Positions 48,005 through 59,338 of a stretch of 64,000 bases of DNA are shown piece by piece. The DNA is from Clostridium akagii DSM 12554 (GTDB taxonomy: Bacteria; Bacillota; Clostridia; Clostridiales; Clostridiaceae). The notes beneath the pieces were generated by a model. That model had not been told where the DNA came from. It ran no database searches and saw nothing but the letters and a program-made list of their open reading frames with translations. Numbering within the stretch: position 1 is the first letter of the stretch; each line of letters begins with the position of its first letter. Position numbers and translations under genes: made by a program. The stretch lies in contig NZ_KK366007.1 in NCBI RefSeq assembly GCF_000686725.1, forward strand, positions 233,207-297,206, written 5' to 3'.

Positions 48005-49009
48005 ATGGCAAAAATCGCGATTAATGGTTTTGGAAGAATAGGTAGATTAGCTTTAAGAAGAATTCTTGAGGTACCAGGTCTTGAAGTTGTTGCAATCAAC
48101 GACTTAACTGATACAAAAATGTTAGCACACTTATTAAAATATGATTCAGCACAAGGTAGATTCAATGGTACAGTTGAAGTTAAAGAAGATTCATTTGTAG
48201 TAAACGGAAAAGAAATTAAAGTTTTCGCTGAATCAAATCCAGAAAAACTACCATGGGGAAAACTTGGAATAGATGTTGTTCTTGAATGTACTGGTTTCTT
48301 CACAAAGAAAGAAGCAGCTGAAGCTCATATAAGAGCCGGCGCTAAAAAAGTTGTTATTTCAGCTCCTGCTGGTAATGATTTAAAGACAATAGTATTTAAT
48401 GTTAACCATAATGAATTAGACGGAACAGAAACAGTTGTATCAGGTGCTTCATGTACAACTAACTGCTTAGCTCCAATGGTTAAAGTATTAAATGATAACT
48501 TTGGTCTTGAAAAAGGATTTATGACTACAGTTCATGCTTATACAAATGATCAAAACACATTAGACGGACCTCACAAAAAAGGTGATTTCAGAAGAGCAAG
48601 AGCAGCTGCTGCTAGTATAATACCAAACTCAACTGGTGCTGCTAAAGCAATCGGTCAAGTTATTCCAGAATTAAAAGGTAAATTAGACGGAAATGCTCAA
48701 AGAGTTCCAGTTATAACTGGTTCAATAACTGAATTAGTTTCAACTCTTAAGAAGAATGTAACAGTTGAAGAAGTAAATGCTGCAATGAAAGCTGCTGCTA
48801 ATGAATCATTCGGATATACTGAAGACGAAATAGTTTCTTCAGATGTTATCGGAATTAACTTTGGTTCATTATTTGATGCTACTTTAACTAAAGTTATAGA
48901 AGTTGACGGAAAACAATTAGTTAAAACTGCTTCATGGTATGATAATGAAATGTCATACACTTCACAGTTAATCAGAACTTTAGAATATTTCGCTAAAATT
49001 GCTAAATAG
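48005..49009 (+). CDS. gap: Glyceraldehyde-3-phosphate dehydrogenase
   Basis: GapA, 334 residues, oxidises and phosphorylates glyceraldehyde 3-phosphate with NAD. Seen are [15 protein letters not shown] (NAD fold), the catalytic [11 protein letters not shown] with its cysteine, the histidine in [10 protein letters not shown], and [23 protein letters not shown] 48005 has an ideal GGAGG. Codon use is strongly biased and the reading is clean, as expected for a highly expressed gene. Confidence 0.98.
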   Translation: MAKIAINGFGRIGRLALRRILEVPGLEVVAINDLTDTKMLAHLLKYDSAQGRFNGTVEVKEDSFVVNGKEIKVFAESNPEKLPWGKLGIDVVLECTGFFTKKEAAEAHIRAGAKKVVISAPAGNDLKTIVFNVNHNELDGTETVVSGASCTTNCLAPMVKVLNDNFGLEKGFMTTVHAYTNDQNTLDGPHKKGDFRRARAAAASIIPNSTGAAKAIGQVIPELKGKLDGNAQRVPVITGSITELVSTLKKNVTVEEVNAAMKAAANESFGYTEDEIVSSDVIGINFGSLFDATLTKVIEVDGKQLVKTASWYDNEMSYTSQLIRTLEYFAKIAK

Positions 49010-49048
49010 TCTAAAAGTAAATATTTGATTATTTGAACGAAACATAGT

Positions 49049-49100
49049 AAAGAGGTCTGGTTTTGTAGTTATAGCTATGAGGCTAGGCCTCTTTAAATAA
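49049..49100 (+). terminator. Hairpin between gap and pgk (partial terminator or processing site)
   Basis: AAAGAGG (49049-49055) pairs with CCTCTTT (49088-49094), with a further structured loop, followed by AAATAATTTTTAG. The T run is imperfect, so it may only reduce read-through from gap to pgk or protect the gap mRNA 3' end. Confidence 0.6.
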
Positions 49101-49119
49101 TTTTTAGAGGTGAATTTAA

Positions 49120-50313
49120 ATGCAATTAAATAAAAAAACAGTTGAAGACATAGAAGTTAAAGGTAAAAGAGTATTAGTTAGATGTGATTTTAATGTTCCA
49201 TTAAAAGATGGAGTTATTACTGATGAAAACAGACTAGTTGGAGCACTACCAACAATTAAATATTTAATAGAAAAAGGTGCTAAAGTTATTCTTTGCTCAC
49301 ATCTTGGAAAGACAAAAGGACCAGATCCAAAACTTACTCTTGCACCAGTTGCAAAAAGACTTTCAGAACTTTTAGGAAAAGAAGTTATTTTTGCTGCTGA
49401 TGATACTGTAGTTGGAGAAAATGCCCAAAAAGCTGTTGCTAATTTAAAAGAAGGCGAAGTTGTTCTTCTTGAAAATACAAGATTTAGACCAGAAGAAGGA
49501 AAGAATGGTGAGGCTTTTTCAAAGGATTTAGCTTCACTTGCTGACGTATATGTAAATGATGCGTTTGGTACAGCTCATAGAGCTCATAGTTCAACAGTTG
49601 GAGTTACTGAATTTGTGAAAACAGCTGTATGTGGATTTTTAATTCAAAAAGAATTAAAATTCTTGGGTGAGGTTGTTGAAAGACCAGTAAGACCATTTGT
49701 TGCAATACTAGGTGGAGCAAAGGTTTCAGATAAAATCAATGTTATAAACAATCTTCTTGAAAAAGTTGATACTTTAATTATAGGTGGCGGTATGGCTTAT
49801 ACTTTCTTAAAAGGCCAAGGTTATACTATAGGTAAATCACTTGTAGAAGAAGATAAAGTTGAATATGCAAAAGAAATGCTTGAAAAAGCTAAAGCTAAGG
49901 GAGTTAAACTTCTACTTCCTGTAGATAACGTTGTTGGAGCAGAATTTAATGCTGATACAACTCCAGTTACTACCGATGATGCAAATATTCAAGAAGGATA
50001 TATGGGACTTGATATAGGACCAAAAACATCAAAAAATTATGCAGATGCAATCAAAACTGCTAAAACTGTTATATGGAACGGACCTATGGGTGTATTTGAA
50101 TTCGCAAATTTTGCAAGTGGTACTATAGCAGTTGCAAAAGCTATGGCTGAATCAGATGCAACTACAGTTATTGGTGGCGGAGATAGTGCAGCAGCTGTTA
50201 ATCAATTGGGATTTGGAGATAAAATGACTCATATTTCAACTGGTGGTGGAGCTTCACTTGAATTCTTAGAAGGAAAAGAACTTCCTGGAATAGCTGCTTT
50301 AAATGATAAATAA
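49120..50313 (+). CDS. pgk: Phosphoglycerate kinase
   Basis: Pgk, 397 residues, transfers phosphate from 1,3-bisphosphoglycerate to ADP. Signature [15 protein letters not shown] at the start, substrate loop [25 protein letters not shown], hinge [16 protein letters not shown] and C-terminal [13 protein letters not shown] with [21 protein letters not shown] are all present. It is preceded by TTAGAGGTG and ended by a strong perfect hairpin. Confidence 0.98.
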   Translation: MQLNKKTVEDIEVKGKRVLVRCDFNVPLKDGVITDENRLVGALPTIKYLIEKGAKVILCSHLGKTKGPDPKLTLAPVAKRLSELLGKEVIFAADDTVVGENAQKAVANLKEGEVVLLENTRFRPEEGKNGEAFSKDLASLADVYVNDAFGTAHRAHSSTVGVTEFVKTAVCGFLIQKELKFLGEVVERPVRPFVAILGGAKVSDKINVINNLLEKVDTLIIGGGMAYTFLKGQGYTIGKSLVEEDKVEYAKEMLEKAKAKGVKLLLPVDNVVGAEFNADTTPVTTDDANIQEGYMGLDIGPKTSKNYADAIKTAKTVIWNGPMGVFEFANFASGTIAVAKAMAESDATTVIGGGDSAAAVNQLGFGDKMTHISTGGGASLEFLEGKELPGIAALNDK

Positions 50314-50322
50314 TTAAATAAT

Positions 50323-50352
50323 AAGTGTAGAATTTTAAATTCTACACTTTAT
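50323..50352 (+). terminator. Terminator after pgk
   Basis: A perfect 13-bp stem (50323-50335 with 50337-50349) and short T stretch. The tight one-base centre means the real loop opens a few pairs. Confidence 0.8.
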
Positions 50353-50519
50353 GATACTTATAATTATGTTAAATAATAATAATTATTATTTAATATCATT
50401 TACAATTTAATTTAAAGTGATATAATATATTTAAACAGTGAAATAAAGATATTTAATATATTTAATATATTTAAGATATTTAAGGCACAAATATATATAA
50501 AAATGGAGAGTGAATTTTA

Positions 50520-51269
50520 ATGAGTAGAACACCAATAATAGCTGGAAACTGGAAATTAAACAACACAATAAACGAATCAATAAAATTAGCTGAAGAATTA
50601 ATACCACTAGTTAAAGATGCTAAGGTAGATGTTGTTATTGCACCAACGTCAATAGCACTAGATGCAGTAGTTAAAACAGTTAAAGGAACAAATGTTAAAG
50701 TAGCTGCTCAAAATGCTCATTTTGAAGAAAATGGAGCTTTCACAGGAGAAATATCTTTAAAAGCACTTGAAGAATTAGGAGTAGAATATGTAATACTTGG
50801 ACATAGTGAAAGAAGACAATACTTTAATGAAACTGATGAAGCTTTAAACAAAAAAGTAAAAGCTACATTTGCACATGGTTTAACTCCAATTCTTTGTTGC
50901 GGAGAGACTCTTGAAGAAAGAGAAGCAAATGTTACAAACGAAGTTACAGGAAAACAAATCAAATTAGATTTACAAGGAATTAGCAAAACTGACGCAGCTA
51001 AAGTTGTTATCGCTTATGAACCAATATGGGCTATAGGAACAGGAAAAACAGCTACAGATGATCAAGCTAATGAAACTATTGGAGCTATAAGAAAAACTGT
51101 TGCTGAAATTTTTGGTAAAGAAGTAGCAGATAAAGTTAGAATACAATATGGTGGTTCTGTTAAACCAGGAACTATTAAAGCACAAATGGCAAAAGAAGAA
51201 ATAGATGGAGCATTAGTTGGTGGAGCAAGTCTTAAGGCTAATGACTTTGCAGGTATAGTGAACTTCTAA
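50520..51269 (+). CDS. tpiA: Triosephosphate isomerase
   Basis: TpiA, 249 residues, interconverts dihydroxyacetone phosphate and glyceraldehyde 3-phosphate. [12 protein letters not shown] holds the substrate lysine, [14 protein letters not shown] the catalytic histidine, and [21 protein letters not shown] the catalytic glutamate and flexible loop. [10 protein letters not shown] and [13 protein letters not shown] bind phosphate. It converts triose phosphate from the rhamnose, glycerol and tagatose routes into glycolysis. A 206-bp AT-rich gap before it may contain its own promoter. Confidence 0.98.
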   Translation: MSRTPIIAGNWKLNNTINESIKLAEELIPLVKDAKVDVVIAPTSIALDAVVKTVKGTNVKVAAQNAHFEENGAFTGEISLKALEELGVEYVILGHSERRQYFNETDEALNKKVKATFAHGLTPILCCGETLEEREANVTNEVTGKQIKLDLQGISKTDAAKVVIAYEPIWAIGTGKTATDDQANETIGAIRKTVAEIFGKEVADKVRIQYGGSVKPGTIKAQMAKEEIDGALVGGASLKANDFAGIVNF

Positions 51270-51279
51270 AAACATAATA

Positions 51280-51331
51280 ATATGTGGAAGTAAACTTTTG
51301 AATTTTACTTCCACATATCATAAATTTTTTT
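51280..51331 (+). terminator. Terminator after tpiA
   Basis: A perfect 15-bp stem (51280-51294 with 51304-51318), followed after a few bases by a T-rich run. Confidence 0.85.
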
Positions 51332-51444
51332 ATAGAAAAATATATATATAAATACTTTGAATAATGCATCAACTAATTAAATTTGAAAATATCATACATT
51401 TTTATGTATGTATATATAAGTATATTTTGGATGGAGGAAATAAC

Positions 51445-52962
51445 ATGGCTAAGAAACCTGTAATGTTAATGATTTTAGATGGATTTGGACTAACTGATAG
51501 GGCAGAGGGAAACGCAGTAAAGGCAGCAAATAAACCTAATATTGATGATATATTCTCACATTATTATAATACAACACTAGGGGCATGTGGACTAAGCGTT
51601 GGACTTCCAGAAGGACAGATGGGAAATTCAGAAGTTGGACATTTAAATATTGGAGCAGGAAGAGTTGTTTATCAAGCATTGACAAGAATAACTAAGTCAA
51701 TCAAAGATGGAGATTTTTTCGAAAATACTGAACTTACGGATGCAGTTAAAAATGCAAAGGCAAATGGTTCAGCACTTCATTTATTAGGATTACTTTCACC
51801 TGGCGGAGTACACTCACATACAGAACACTTAAAGGGTCTATTAGATCTTGCAAAAAAGGGTGGATTAAAAGAAGTTTATGTACATGCATTCCTAGATGGA
51901 AGAGATGTGGCACCAGCTTCAGCAAAAAACTATATTGAAGAAATTGAAAATTACATGAAAGAAATTGGAGTAGGAAAGATAGCTTCTGTTTCAGGAAGAT
52001 ATTATGCAATGGATAGAGATAACAGATGGGATAGAGTTGAACTTGCATATAATGCATTAGTACTTGGAAAAGGTGAAACTGCAGTTTCCGCAATTGACGC
52101 TGTAGACAAGTCTTATGCTTTAGGAAAAAATGATGAATTTGTTCTTCCAACTGTTATAGTAAAGGGAGCCGAAATTAAAAATAAGGATTCAGTAATATTC
52201 TTTAATTTTAGACCGGATAGGGCTAGAGAACTTACTAGAGCAATAAATGATAAAAACTTTGACGGTTTTTCAAGAAACGCATTAGATCTTAAATTTGTAA
52301 CAATGACACAATATGATTTAACTCTTGAAGGTGTGGATGTAGCATTTAAACCTGAATCATTAACAAACACTCTTGGAGAATATGTAAGTAAACTTGGAAA
52401 GAAACAGCTTAGAATTGCTGAAACTGAAAAATATGCTCATGTAACTTTCTTCTTTAATGGTGGCGTAGAAAAAGCAAATGAAAATGAAGACAGAGCTCTT
52501 ATAGCTTCACCAAAGGTAGCAACTTATGATCTTAAGCCTGAAATGAGTGCTTATGAAGTTACTGATGAACTATTAAAGAGATTGGATACAGATGAATATG
52601 ACATGATAATACTTAACTTTGCAAATCCAGATATGGTTGGACATACTGGTATATTAGAAGCTGCTAAAAAAGCTATAGAAGTTGTGGATGCATGTTTAGG
52701 TAAAGTTGTGGATAAAATACTAGAGAAAGATGGTACAGTGTTTATAACAGCTGATCATGGTAATGCAGAACAAATGATTGATTATGCAACTGGAGAACCT
52801 ATGACAGCACATACAACTGGTCCAGTACCTTTTGTTTATGTAAGCCAAGATACTAGTGAATTAAGAGATGGCGGAGTGCTTGCAGACATTGCACCAACAA
52901 TGTTACAAGTTATGGGACTTCCTATTCCAAAAGAGATGACAGGTAAAAGTTTAATAAAATAA
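51445..52962 (+). CDS. gpmI: 2,3-bisphosphoglycerate-independent phosphoglycerate mutase
   Basis: GpmI, 505 residues, manganese enzyme converting 3- to 2-phosphoglycerate. [12 protein letters not shown] and [20 protein letters not shown] hold the metal site and phosphoserine (the S in GNSEVGH). [28 protein letters not shown], and [12 protein letters not shown] with [12 protein letters not shown] complete it. The start is ATG 51445 after GGAGGAA; the frame runs open upstream without a better site. Confidence 0.97.
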   Translation: MAKKPVMLMILDGFGLTDRAEGNAVKAANKPNIDDIFSHYYNTTLGACGLSVGLPEGQMGNSEVGHLNIGAGRVVYQALTRITKSIKDGDFFENTELTDAVKNAKANGSALHLLGLLSPGGVHSHTEHLKGLLDLAKKGGLKEVYVHAFLDGRDVAPASAKNYIEEIENYMKEIGVGKIASVSGRYYAMDRDNRWDRVELAYNALVLGKGETAVSAIDAVDKSYALGKNDEFVLPTVIVKGAEIKNKDSVIFFNFRPDRARELTRAINDKNFDGFSRNALDLKFVTMTQYDLTLEGVDVAFKPESLTNTLGEYVSKLGKKQLRIAETEKYAHVTFFFNGGVEKANENEDRALIASPKVATYDLKPEMSAYEVTDELLKRLDTDEYDMIILNFANPDMVGHTGILEAAKKAIEVVDACLGKVVDKILEKDGTVFITADHGNAEQMIDYATGEPMTAHTTGPVPFVYVSQDTSELRDGGVLADIAPTMLQVMGLPIPKEMTGKSLIK

Positions 52963-52973
52963 GGTTAAATTAA

Positions 52974-54380
<1,407 letters not shown>

Positions 54381-54382
54381 TA

Positions 54383-54418
54383 AAAAAAGATTGAGGGCTT
54401 TCCCTCAATCTTTTTTTA
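54383..54418 (+). terminator. Terminator after eno
   Basis: A perfect stem GATTGAGGG/CCCTCAATC with CTTT loop, flanked by seven A and seven T. The symmetry could allow termination on both strands. Confidence 0.92.
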
Positions 54419-54557
54419 TAAAAAACCATGAAATATTAAATTAAGTTGTAATAAATACGTACATATGTTAAGATGTAGAATATATGATATTGTTAATTTA
54501 ATGATTTTAATGTTTTATTTTATATAAATAAAACTATCTATAGGAGGGTTTCTAGAC

Positions 54558-54794
54558 GTGCATAATCTTTTAGTAGGTATACAAGTAATATGTGCTATCG
54601 TAATTTTAGTTTCAATTTTAATGCAACCAAGTAAAATGGATGGATTTAATTTTTTCTCAGGTGGTGGTGAGACATTTTATTCACATAATAAATCAAAAAC
54701 TCGTGAGTCAAGGCTTGCTAGAGTTACAGTTTTATCTTCTGTTCTGTTTGCAGTTGTGGTTATTATGCAAAACTTACCCAAATTTATACAATAA
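54558..54794 (+). CDS. secG: Preprotein translocase subunit SecG
   Basis: SecG, 78 residues, small membrane subunit of the SecYEG channel. Two membrane helices (LLVGIQVICAIVILVSILMQ and ARVTVLSSVLFAVVVIMQ) flank a loop with the glycine-rich FFSGGGETFY, as in the family. GTG start after TAGGAGGG. In clostridia secG typically sits between eno and rnr, as here. Confidence 0.92.
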   Translation: MHNLLVGIQVICAIVILVSILMQPSKMDGFNFFSGGGETFYSHNKSKTRESRLARVTVLSSVLFAVVVIMQNLPKFIQ

Positions 54795-54983
54795 TAAATT
54801 AAACTAGGTATAATTCGATAGCATGATGAATTATGCCTTTTTAATTTTAGGCGTGTTAAAAATACACAACTAAGATGCTGATATATTTTTTCAATATGCC
54901 TTATAACAGTATTTAATTGAATATTATTTTCTATTAGGTTAAAAATTTATAATATATATAATAATAAGAATGGAGATGAAAAT

Positions 54984-57269
54984 ATGAGTATAAGAGAGAC
55001 ATTAATTGATTTTATGAGAGAAGAAGCATATAAACCAATGAACTCACGTGAACTTGAAAAAATATTTGATGTGAAAAAATCTGGAATTAAGGGTTTTAAA
55101 AAACTTCTAAAAGATATGGAACTAGAAGGTTTAATCGTTCAAAATAGAACTGAGCATTATGGTGTTACAGAAAGAATGGGTTTAGTAGTTGGAAAATTAC
55201 AAGGACATGCAAAAGGTTTTGGTTTTGTAATATGTGATGAAGAAAGACCAGACGTATTTATTCCAGCTTCATTTATGAGCGGAGCAATGAATGGAGATAA
55301 GGTAATAGCTAAAGTAACAAGAGAACAAAATGATGGTAAGAAATGCGAAGGTGAAATAATAAGGATACTTACTAGGGCTAATAAAACAATAATTGGCACT
55401 TATGAGGATAGCAAAAATTTTGGATTTGTGGTAGCAGACGATGTAAGAATCCAGCAGGATGTATTCGTTCCAAAGAGCATGAAAGGCAAAGCAAATTCAA
55501 AAGATGTAGTAATTGTAGAAATAACTCAGTGGCCTGAAAATAGAAGAAATCCAGAAGGTAAGATAATAGAGATACTTGGCAGAAAAGAAGATAAGGGTGT
55601 GGATATACTTACAGTAATTAAAAAACATAAACTTCCAGAGGAATTTCCACAAGAAGTACTTAGTTTTGCCGAAAATATATCTGAAACAGTGCCAGAAGAA
55701 GAATATACAAATAGAAGAGATTTAAGAGATATTAAAATGGTAACTATTGATGGAGAAGATGCAAAGGATTTAGATGATGCAGTTTCTTTAGAAAAACTTG
55801 AAAATGGAAACTATCACCTAGGTGTTCATATTGCAGACGTTTCTCATTACGTTAGAGAAAAAAATCCTCTAGATAATGAAGCACTAGAAAGAGCAACATC
55901 TGTATATCTTATTGATCGAGTTATACCAATGCTTCCTAAAAAACTTTCAAATGGTATATGTAGCCTTAATCCAAAAGTTGATAGGCTCGCACTAAGTTGT
56001 TTTATGGAAATAGATAAAACGGGTAAAGTAGTTGACCATGAAATATTTGAAAGTGTAATAAAGACTAATGAGAGAATGACATATACAGATGTAACTAAAA
56101 TTATTAGAGATAAAGATGAAGAAACTATTAAAAAATATGAATATCTATATGATGATTTTAAGGCAATGAATGAGCTTTTTGAAATCTTAAACAAGAGAAG
56201 ACTTCAAAGAGGTGCTATTGATTTTGATTTTCAGGAAAGTAAAATAATATTAAATGAAAATGGTAAGCCAATAGATATACAGCCTTATGAAAGAGCAGTA
56301 GCTAACAAGATAATAGAAGAATTTATGCTTATTTGTAATGAAACTGTTGCAGAACACATGTTTTGGACAAAATTACCTTTTGTTTATAGGGTTCATGAGG
56401 AGCCAGACACTGAAAAACTTGAGCACTTTAACGAATTCGTACATAATCTTGGTTATGTAATAAAGTGGGGCAGTGAGGTTCATCCAAAGGAACTTCAAAA
56501 GATTATAGAAGAAGTAAAGGGTAAAAAAGAAGAAACAGTTGTAAGTACATTACTTCTAAGATCTTTAAAACAGGCAAGATATTCTCCAGAATGTGTAGGA
56601 CACTTTGGACTTGCAGCAAAATATTATTGCCATTTTACATCACCAATAAGAAGATATCCTGATCTTATGATTCATAGGATAATAAAGGAACATCTTCATG
56701 GAAAGATAGATGAAAAAAGGAATAAAAAGTTAATTGGAATAGTTGATTTTGCTTCTGTTCAATCTTCTGAAATGGAGAGAGTAGCACAACAAGCTGAAAG
56801 AGAAGTAGATGATCTTAAAAAAGCTGAATATATGCTAGATAAGATTGGAAAAGAATATTCGGGAATTATATCATCAGTAACAAACTTTGGTATATTTATA
56901 GAACTGCCTAATACCGTTGAAGGACTTGTTCATATAAGTGAATTGAGTGATGATTATTATGTATTTGATGATAAGCATTTATGCCTTATTGGTGAAAGAA
57001 GTAAGAAGATTTATAGATTAGGCGATGAAGTCAATATAAGAGTAGAGAAGATAGACATGGCATCTCATGAAATATACTTTGCAATTATTGAAAAAAATGA
57101 AAAAGCTATAGAAATAGAAAAAATAGTGGATAAAAAAATAAATTTATCAGAACTTGAAGAAATTGAAGCAAATACTGGGGATGAAGATGCGAAAGTTGAA
57201 GTTGTACACCCAGCAAGTAGAAATAAAGATGTAGCTGAAATTTACAAACCAGAAACTAAAGAAGATTAA
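54984..57269 (+). CDS. rnr: Ribonuclease R
   Basis: RNase R, 761 residues, processive 3'-5' exoribonuclease that degrades structured RNA and, with tmRNA and SmpB, defective messages. An N-terminal helix-turn-helix (residues about 1-70) precedes two cold-shock domains (KGFGFVICDEERPDVFIP and NFGFVVADDVRIQQDVFVP). The RNB catalytic domain follows (TIDGEDAKDLDDAVSLEKLENGNYHLGVHIADVSHYV, with catalytic aspartates), then an S1 domain (YSGIISSVTNFGIFIELPNTVEGLVHIS). A basic/acidic tail ends it. The gene is followed by smpB and ssrA, forming a ribosome-rescue block. Confidence 0.97.
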   Translation: MSIRETLIDFMREEAYKPMNSRELEKIFDVKKSGIKGFKKLLKDMELEGLIVQNRTEHYGVTERMGLVVGKLQGHAKGFGFVICDEERPDVFIPASFMSGAMNGDKVIAKVTREQNDGKKCEGEIIRILTRANKTIIGTYEDSKNFGFVVADDVRIQQDVFVPKSMKGKANSKDVVIVEITQWPENRRNPEGKIIEILGRKEDKGVDILTVIKKHKLPEEFPQEVLSFAENISETVPEEEYTNRRDLRDIKMVTIDGEDAKDLDDAVSLEKLENGNYHLGVHIADVSHYVREKNPLDNEALERATSVYLIDRVIPMLPKKLSNGICSLNPKVDRLALSCFMEIDKTGKVVDHEIFESVIKTNERMTYTDVTKIIRDKDEETIKKYEYLYDDFKAMNELFEILNKRRLQRGAIDFDFQESKIILNENGKPIDIQPYERAVANKIIEEFMLICNETVAEHMFWTKLPFVYRVHEEPDTEKLEHFNEFVHNLGYVIKWGSEVHPKELQKIIEEVKGKKEETVVSTLLLRSLKQARYSPECVGHFGLAAKYYCHFTSPIRRYPDLMIHRIIKEHLHGKIDEKRNKKLIGIVDFASVQSSEMERVAQQAEREVDDLKKAEYMLDKIGKEYSGIISSVTNFGIFIELPNTVEGLVHISELSDDYYVFDDKHLCLIGERSKKIYRLGDEVNIRVEKIDMASHEIYFAIIEKNEKAIEIEKIVDKKINLSELEEIEANTGDEDAKVEVVHPASRNKDVAEIYKPETKED

Positions 57270-57341
57270 AAAAAGCTAACTCATAATTAGATCAATTGTG
57301 AGTTAGTGTAAAACAAAATAGAGTATGGGTAGGTGTTATAT

Positions 57342-57812
57342 GTGAGTAAGGTTAGAGAAAACAAAACTTTAGCAGAAAATAAAAAAGCTAGACATGATTA
57401 TTTTATAGAGGAATCTCTGGAATGTGGAATAGAACTTGTAGGTACGGAGGTTAAATCCATAAGAACAGGGAGAGCCAATCTTAAAGATAGTTATGCAGAG
57501 ATTAGAAATGGTGAAATTTTTGCATGTAATATTCATGTAGGGCCTTATAAAGATGGAAACATAAACAACAGAGATCCACTTAGAAGGAGAAAACTTCTTT
57601 TACACAAAAAAGAAATAAGAAGATTTGAGTCATATATAAATCAGCAGGGATATACACTTATACCATTATCTCTTTACCTAAAGGATGGAAGAGTTAAAGT
57701 TCAACTTAGTGTTGGAAAAGGTAAAAAAGAATATGATAAGAGAGATGTAATGCTAGAAAAGGCTGCAAAACGAGATATAGCGAGACAATTTAAAGAACAA
57801 AATAAGTATTAG
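57342..57812 (+). CDS. smpB: SsrA-binding protein SmpB
   Basis: SmpB, 156 residues, escorts tmRNA to stalled ribosomes. It has [41 protein letters not shown] and [30 protein letters not shown], then a basic C-terminal tail ([21 protein letters not shown]) that enters the mRNA channel. The start GTG 57342 fits AGGTG at 57331-57335 (6-nt spacing) better than GTG 57333, which is part of that site. The ssrA gene begins about 210 bp downstream. Confidence 0.97.
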   Translation: MSKVRENKTLAENKKARHDYFIEESLECGIELVGTEVKSIRTGRANLKDSYAEIRNGEIFACNIHVGPYKDGNINNRDPLRRRKLLLHKKEIRRFESYINQQGYTLIPLSLYLKDGRVKVQLSVGKGKKEYDKRDVMLEKAAKRDIARQFKEQNKY

Positions 57813-58021
57813 AACTAGCGTAAATAGGATAAAATTCAAAACGTGGTATTATATAACACTTGCTAAAAGCATATAAATAAGGTAAAATGTAAGGACAGTG
57901 ACGTTAAGTTAATAAAATTTAACATTGCATGAAAGAAAACTTTTGTTTGCAGAGGTTAGACCTTGTAAAATAGTATTTTGCTATTTTAGTCTTCATATAT
58001 TTATATATAGGAAGAAAACAA

Positions 58022-58669
58022 GGGGGCGTACTTTGGTTTCGACGGGGATACGTTGTGCCTAGGAAGCGAGTCGAGGGAACCTATGGACCCGCGTTAAAAA
58101 ACTATTGGAAACATTTAAACGCAAACGAAAATAGTTACGCTTTAGCAGCTTAGTCTGCTTCGTCCACCCTTTGAGTCCCACGGCTTAGGATTGGGCGTCA
58201 ATTAGTGGGGAAACGAGCCTGGCTAAGCTTTGCCCCAGGAACGGAATTTATGAAGCTACTGAAGCTAAGAGCCTGTCTTTCGGCGCTTAACAGAGGGAAA
58301 TTTAAATGAGAGACTGCACTCGAAGAAACCTAGGTGTTGCGATTTTCGGACAGGGGTTCGATCAAAATGGTCGCCTTATGGAGTGATTCATAAGTGAAAA
58401 CTTGGCTTTATCGGTGAAACCGTAACACTATGAAGGTGACGGCAATACCGAGAGGTATGTAAAGAAATTTAACAGCCTCGTATCGACTTATAGGCTTCTA
58501 AGTTCAGTTTTTTGAATATGAGGTACTAGGATAGAAGTATTAAAACTATAATATGACTTCTATAACATGCCAGGGAGCTTAGTAATAAGTTCAAGATATA
58601 GTCAACACATATGGAAACATATGAAAGCATATAGAAATATATGTTAATTGTGCCCCCTCGCCTCCACCA
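58022..58669 (+). ncRNA. ssrA: tmRNA (ssrA), interrupted by an intron-like insertion
   Basis: The 5' end GGGGGCG (58022-58028) pairs over 7 bp, with one G-U, with CGCCTCC (58659-58665), followed by ACCA. The D-loop-like start GTTTCGACGGGG is present. The tag reading frame starts at GCA 58121 and encodes ANENSYALAA, stop TAG 58151-58153. The T-arm is split: the 5' half CAGGGGTTCGAT ends at 58362, and CCCCC resumes at 58653. Joining them gives AGGGG-TTCGATC-CCCCT, a perfect T-arm. The mature RNA would be 358 nt, the normal size. The terminator hairpin begins 18 bp after the CCA end. Confidence 0.95.
58363..58652 (+). mobile_element. Group I intron in the T-loop of tmRNA
   Basis: The 290-nt insertion has group I features. 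The 5' exon ends in T58362, and CGAT (58359-58362) pairs with GTCG (58370-58373) as P1 with the required U-G at the splice site. The intron ends in G58652. P2 is CTTATG/CATAAG (58375-58380 / 58389-58394). P7 is GACTTAT (58485-58491) with ATAGTC (58598-58603), showing the usual bulge, in the classic context AAGATATAGTC. AACTT/AAGTT (58399-58403 / 58500-58504) fits P3. No endonuclease ORF lies inside. Exact exon repair of the T-arm is the strongest support. Confidence 0.87.
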
Positions 58670-58766
58670 TAAATCAAGGATTAAATAAAAACCGTATTGG
58701 AGAAATCCAATACGGTTTTTTTCGTAAATGAGAATCAACATTTCATATTTTGTCATTCGAATTTAC
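58669..58766. repeat. Terminator repeat copy 1 (tmRNA terminator)
   Basis: AAAAACCGTATTGG (58687-58700) pairs perfectly with 58707-58720 and has flanking A and T tracts, so it terminates on both strands. The left flank (ATAAATCAAGG..) is shared with the copy at 63035. The right flank up to about 58766 is shared with the copy at 60708. Confidence 0.88.
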
Positions 58767-58774
58767 TCAGGGAG

Positions 58775-58990
58775 CATAGCGAGTCGAGTTTCCGTTATAA
58801 TAAACATGTTTATTAAATTCCCATGTTTATTAAAGTCTCAAAAAGTCATTATAAAATTTTTCCTTAGCTTGAAGTGCTTCAAAAGAATATCTTCCATTTC
58901 TAGGCGTAAGAGACTTATCCGATGACACGTCCCTGGATAACGAGTTCTAAGTTTCAGATGGGGAAAAACTCCACCTGAAACTTAGAACTC
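58775..58990 (-). repeat. Intergenic structured element with hairpin copy B (candidate small RNA on the minus strand)
   Basis: No credible ORF lies here. A 22-position hairpin (58942-58963 with 58969-58990, two mismatches) repeats the stem of copy A at 29161. It begins 3 nt after the stop of the LAGLIDADG ORF. Read on the minus strand, the next 170-200 nt are mixed-composition with short dyads (including AAACATGTTTATTA near 58800), and the region ends in the two-way terminator at 58687-58720. This layout fits a discrete transcript, but no family is recognised. Confidence 0.5.
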
Positions 58991-58992
58991 TG

Positions 58993-59316
58993 TTAATATT
59001 CAGTTAATAATAATAAAGCTCTTTTTCGTTTAGATTCAATAATTAAATAAGGTTCAATAGACTTTAGCAAACTTATGGCATTATCATATTTTAAAACATA
59101 ACTATAGGATTCTTTGTATTTTTCTGAATTATAATTTTTCTTGTGAGTTATTGTACCCATACCAGTCTTTAACTTTATCCAATCTAAAAGTTCTAATGTG
59201 GTAGAACTAATACTTAAGCAGGGAGCAGGAAATTGGTTTCTGTGAAACTTTATAAGCATTATACTTCCTTCACCATCAACTATTCCAGCTATATATGCTT
59301 TTTCTTCAGGAGTCAA
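58993..59316 (-). CDS. Small LAGLIDADG homing endonuclease domain protein
   Basis: A 107-residue protein with one LAGLIDADG motif (YIAGIVDGEGSI, about residues 6-17), so it should act as a dimer like I-CreI-type enzymes if active. Further family features are LLDWIKLKTGMGTITHKK and the C-terminal EPYLIIESKRKRALLLL. I start at TTG 59316, since AAGGTAGTG precedes it and MTPEEKAYIAG is a natural N-terminus; the frame is open to ATG 59361. The C-terminus looks short for the family and stops at the hairpin element. It lies 323 bp downstream of tmRNA on the opposite strand, and a link to the tmRNA intron is possible but unproven. Confidence 0.75.
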   Translation of the reverse strand: MTPEEKAYIAGIVDGEGSIMLIKFHRNQFPAPCLSISSTTLELLDWIKLKTGMGTITHKKNYNSEKYKESYSYVLKYDNAISLLKSIEPYLIIESKRKRALLLLTEY

Positions 59317-59338
59317 AATTATCACTACCTTAATTATT

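Noticed and set aside
57277..57309. Hairpin between rnr and smpB as a terminator
   Set aside because: CTAACTCA/TGAGTTAG pairs well but no T run follows; rnr and smpB probably stay cotranscribed, so it may only be a stabiliser.
58022..58669. tmRNA read as a broken gene
   Set aside because: All tmRNA parts are intact, and the insert removes cleanly to give perfect pairing, which decay would not produce.
58526..58756. Minus-strand ORF of 76 codons over the intron and tmRNA 3' end
   Set aside because: No ribosome site or family resemblance, and it runs across the tmRNA acceptor stem and the terminator hairpin; it is a chance frame.
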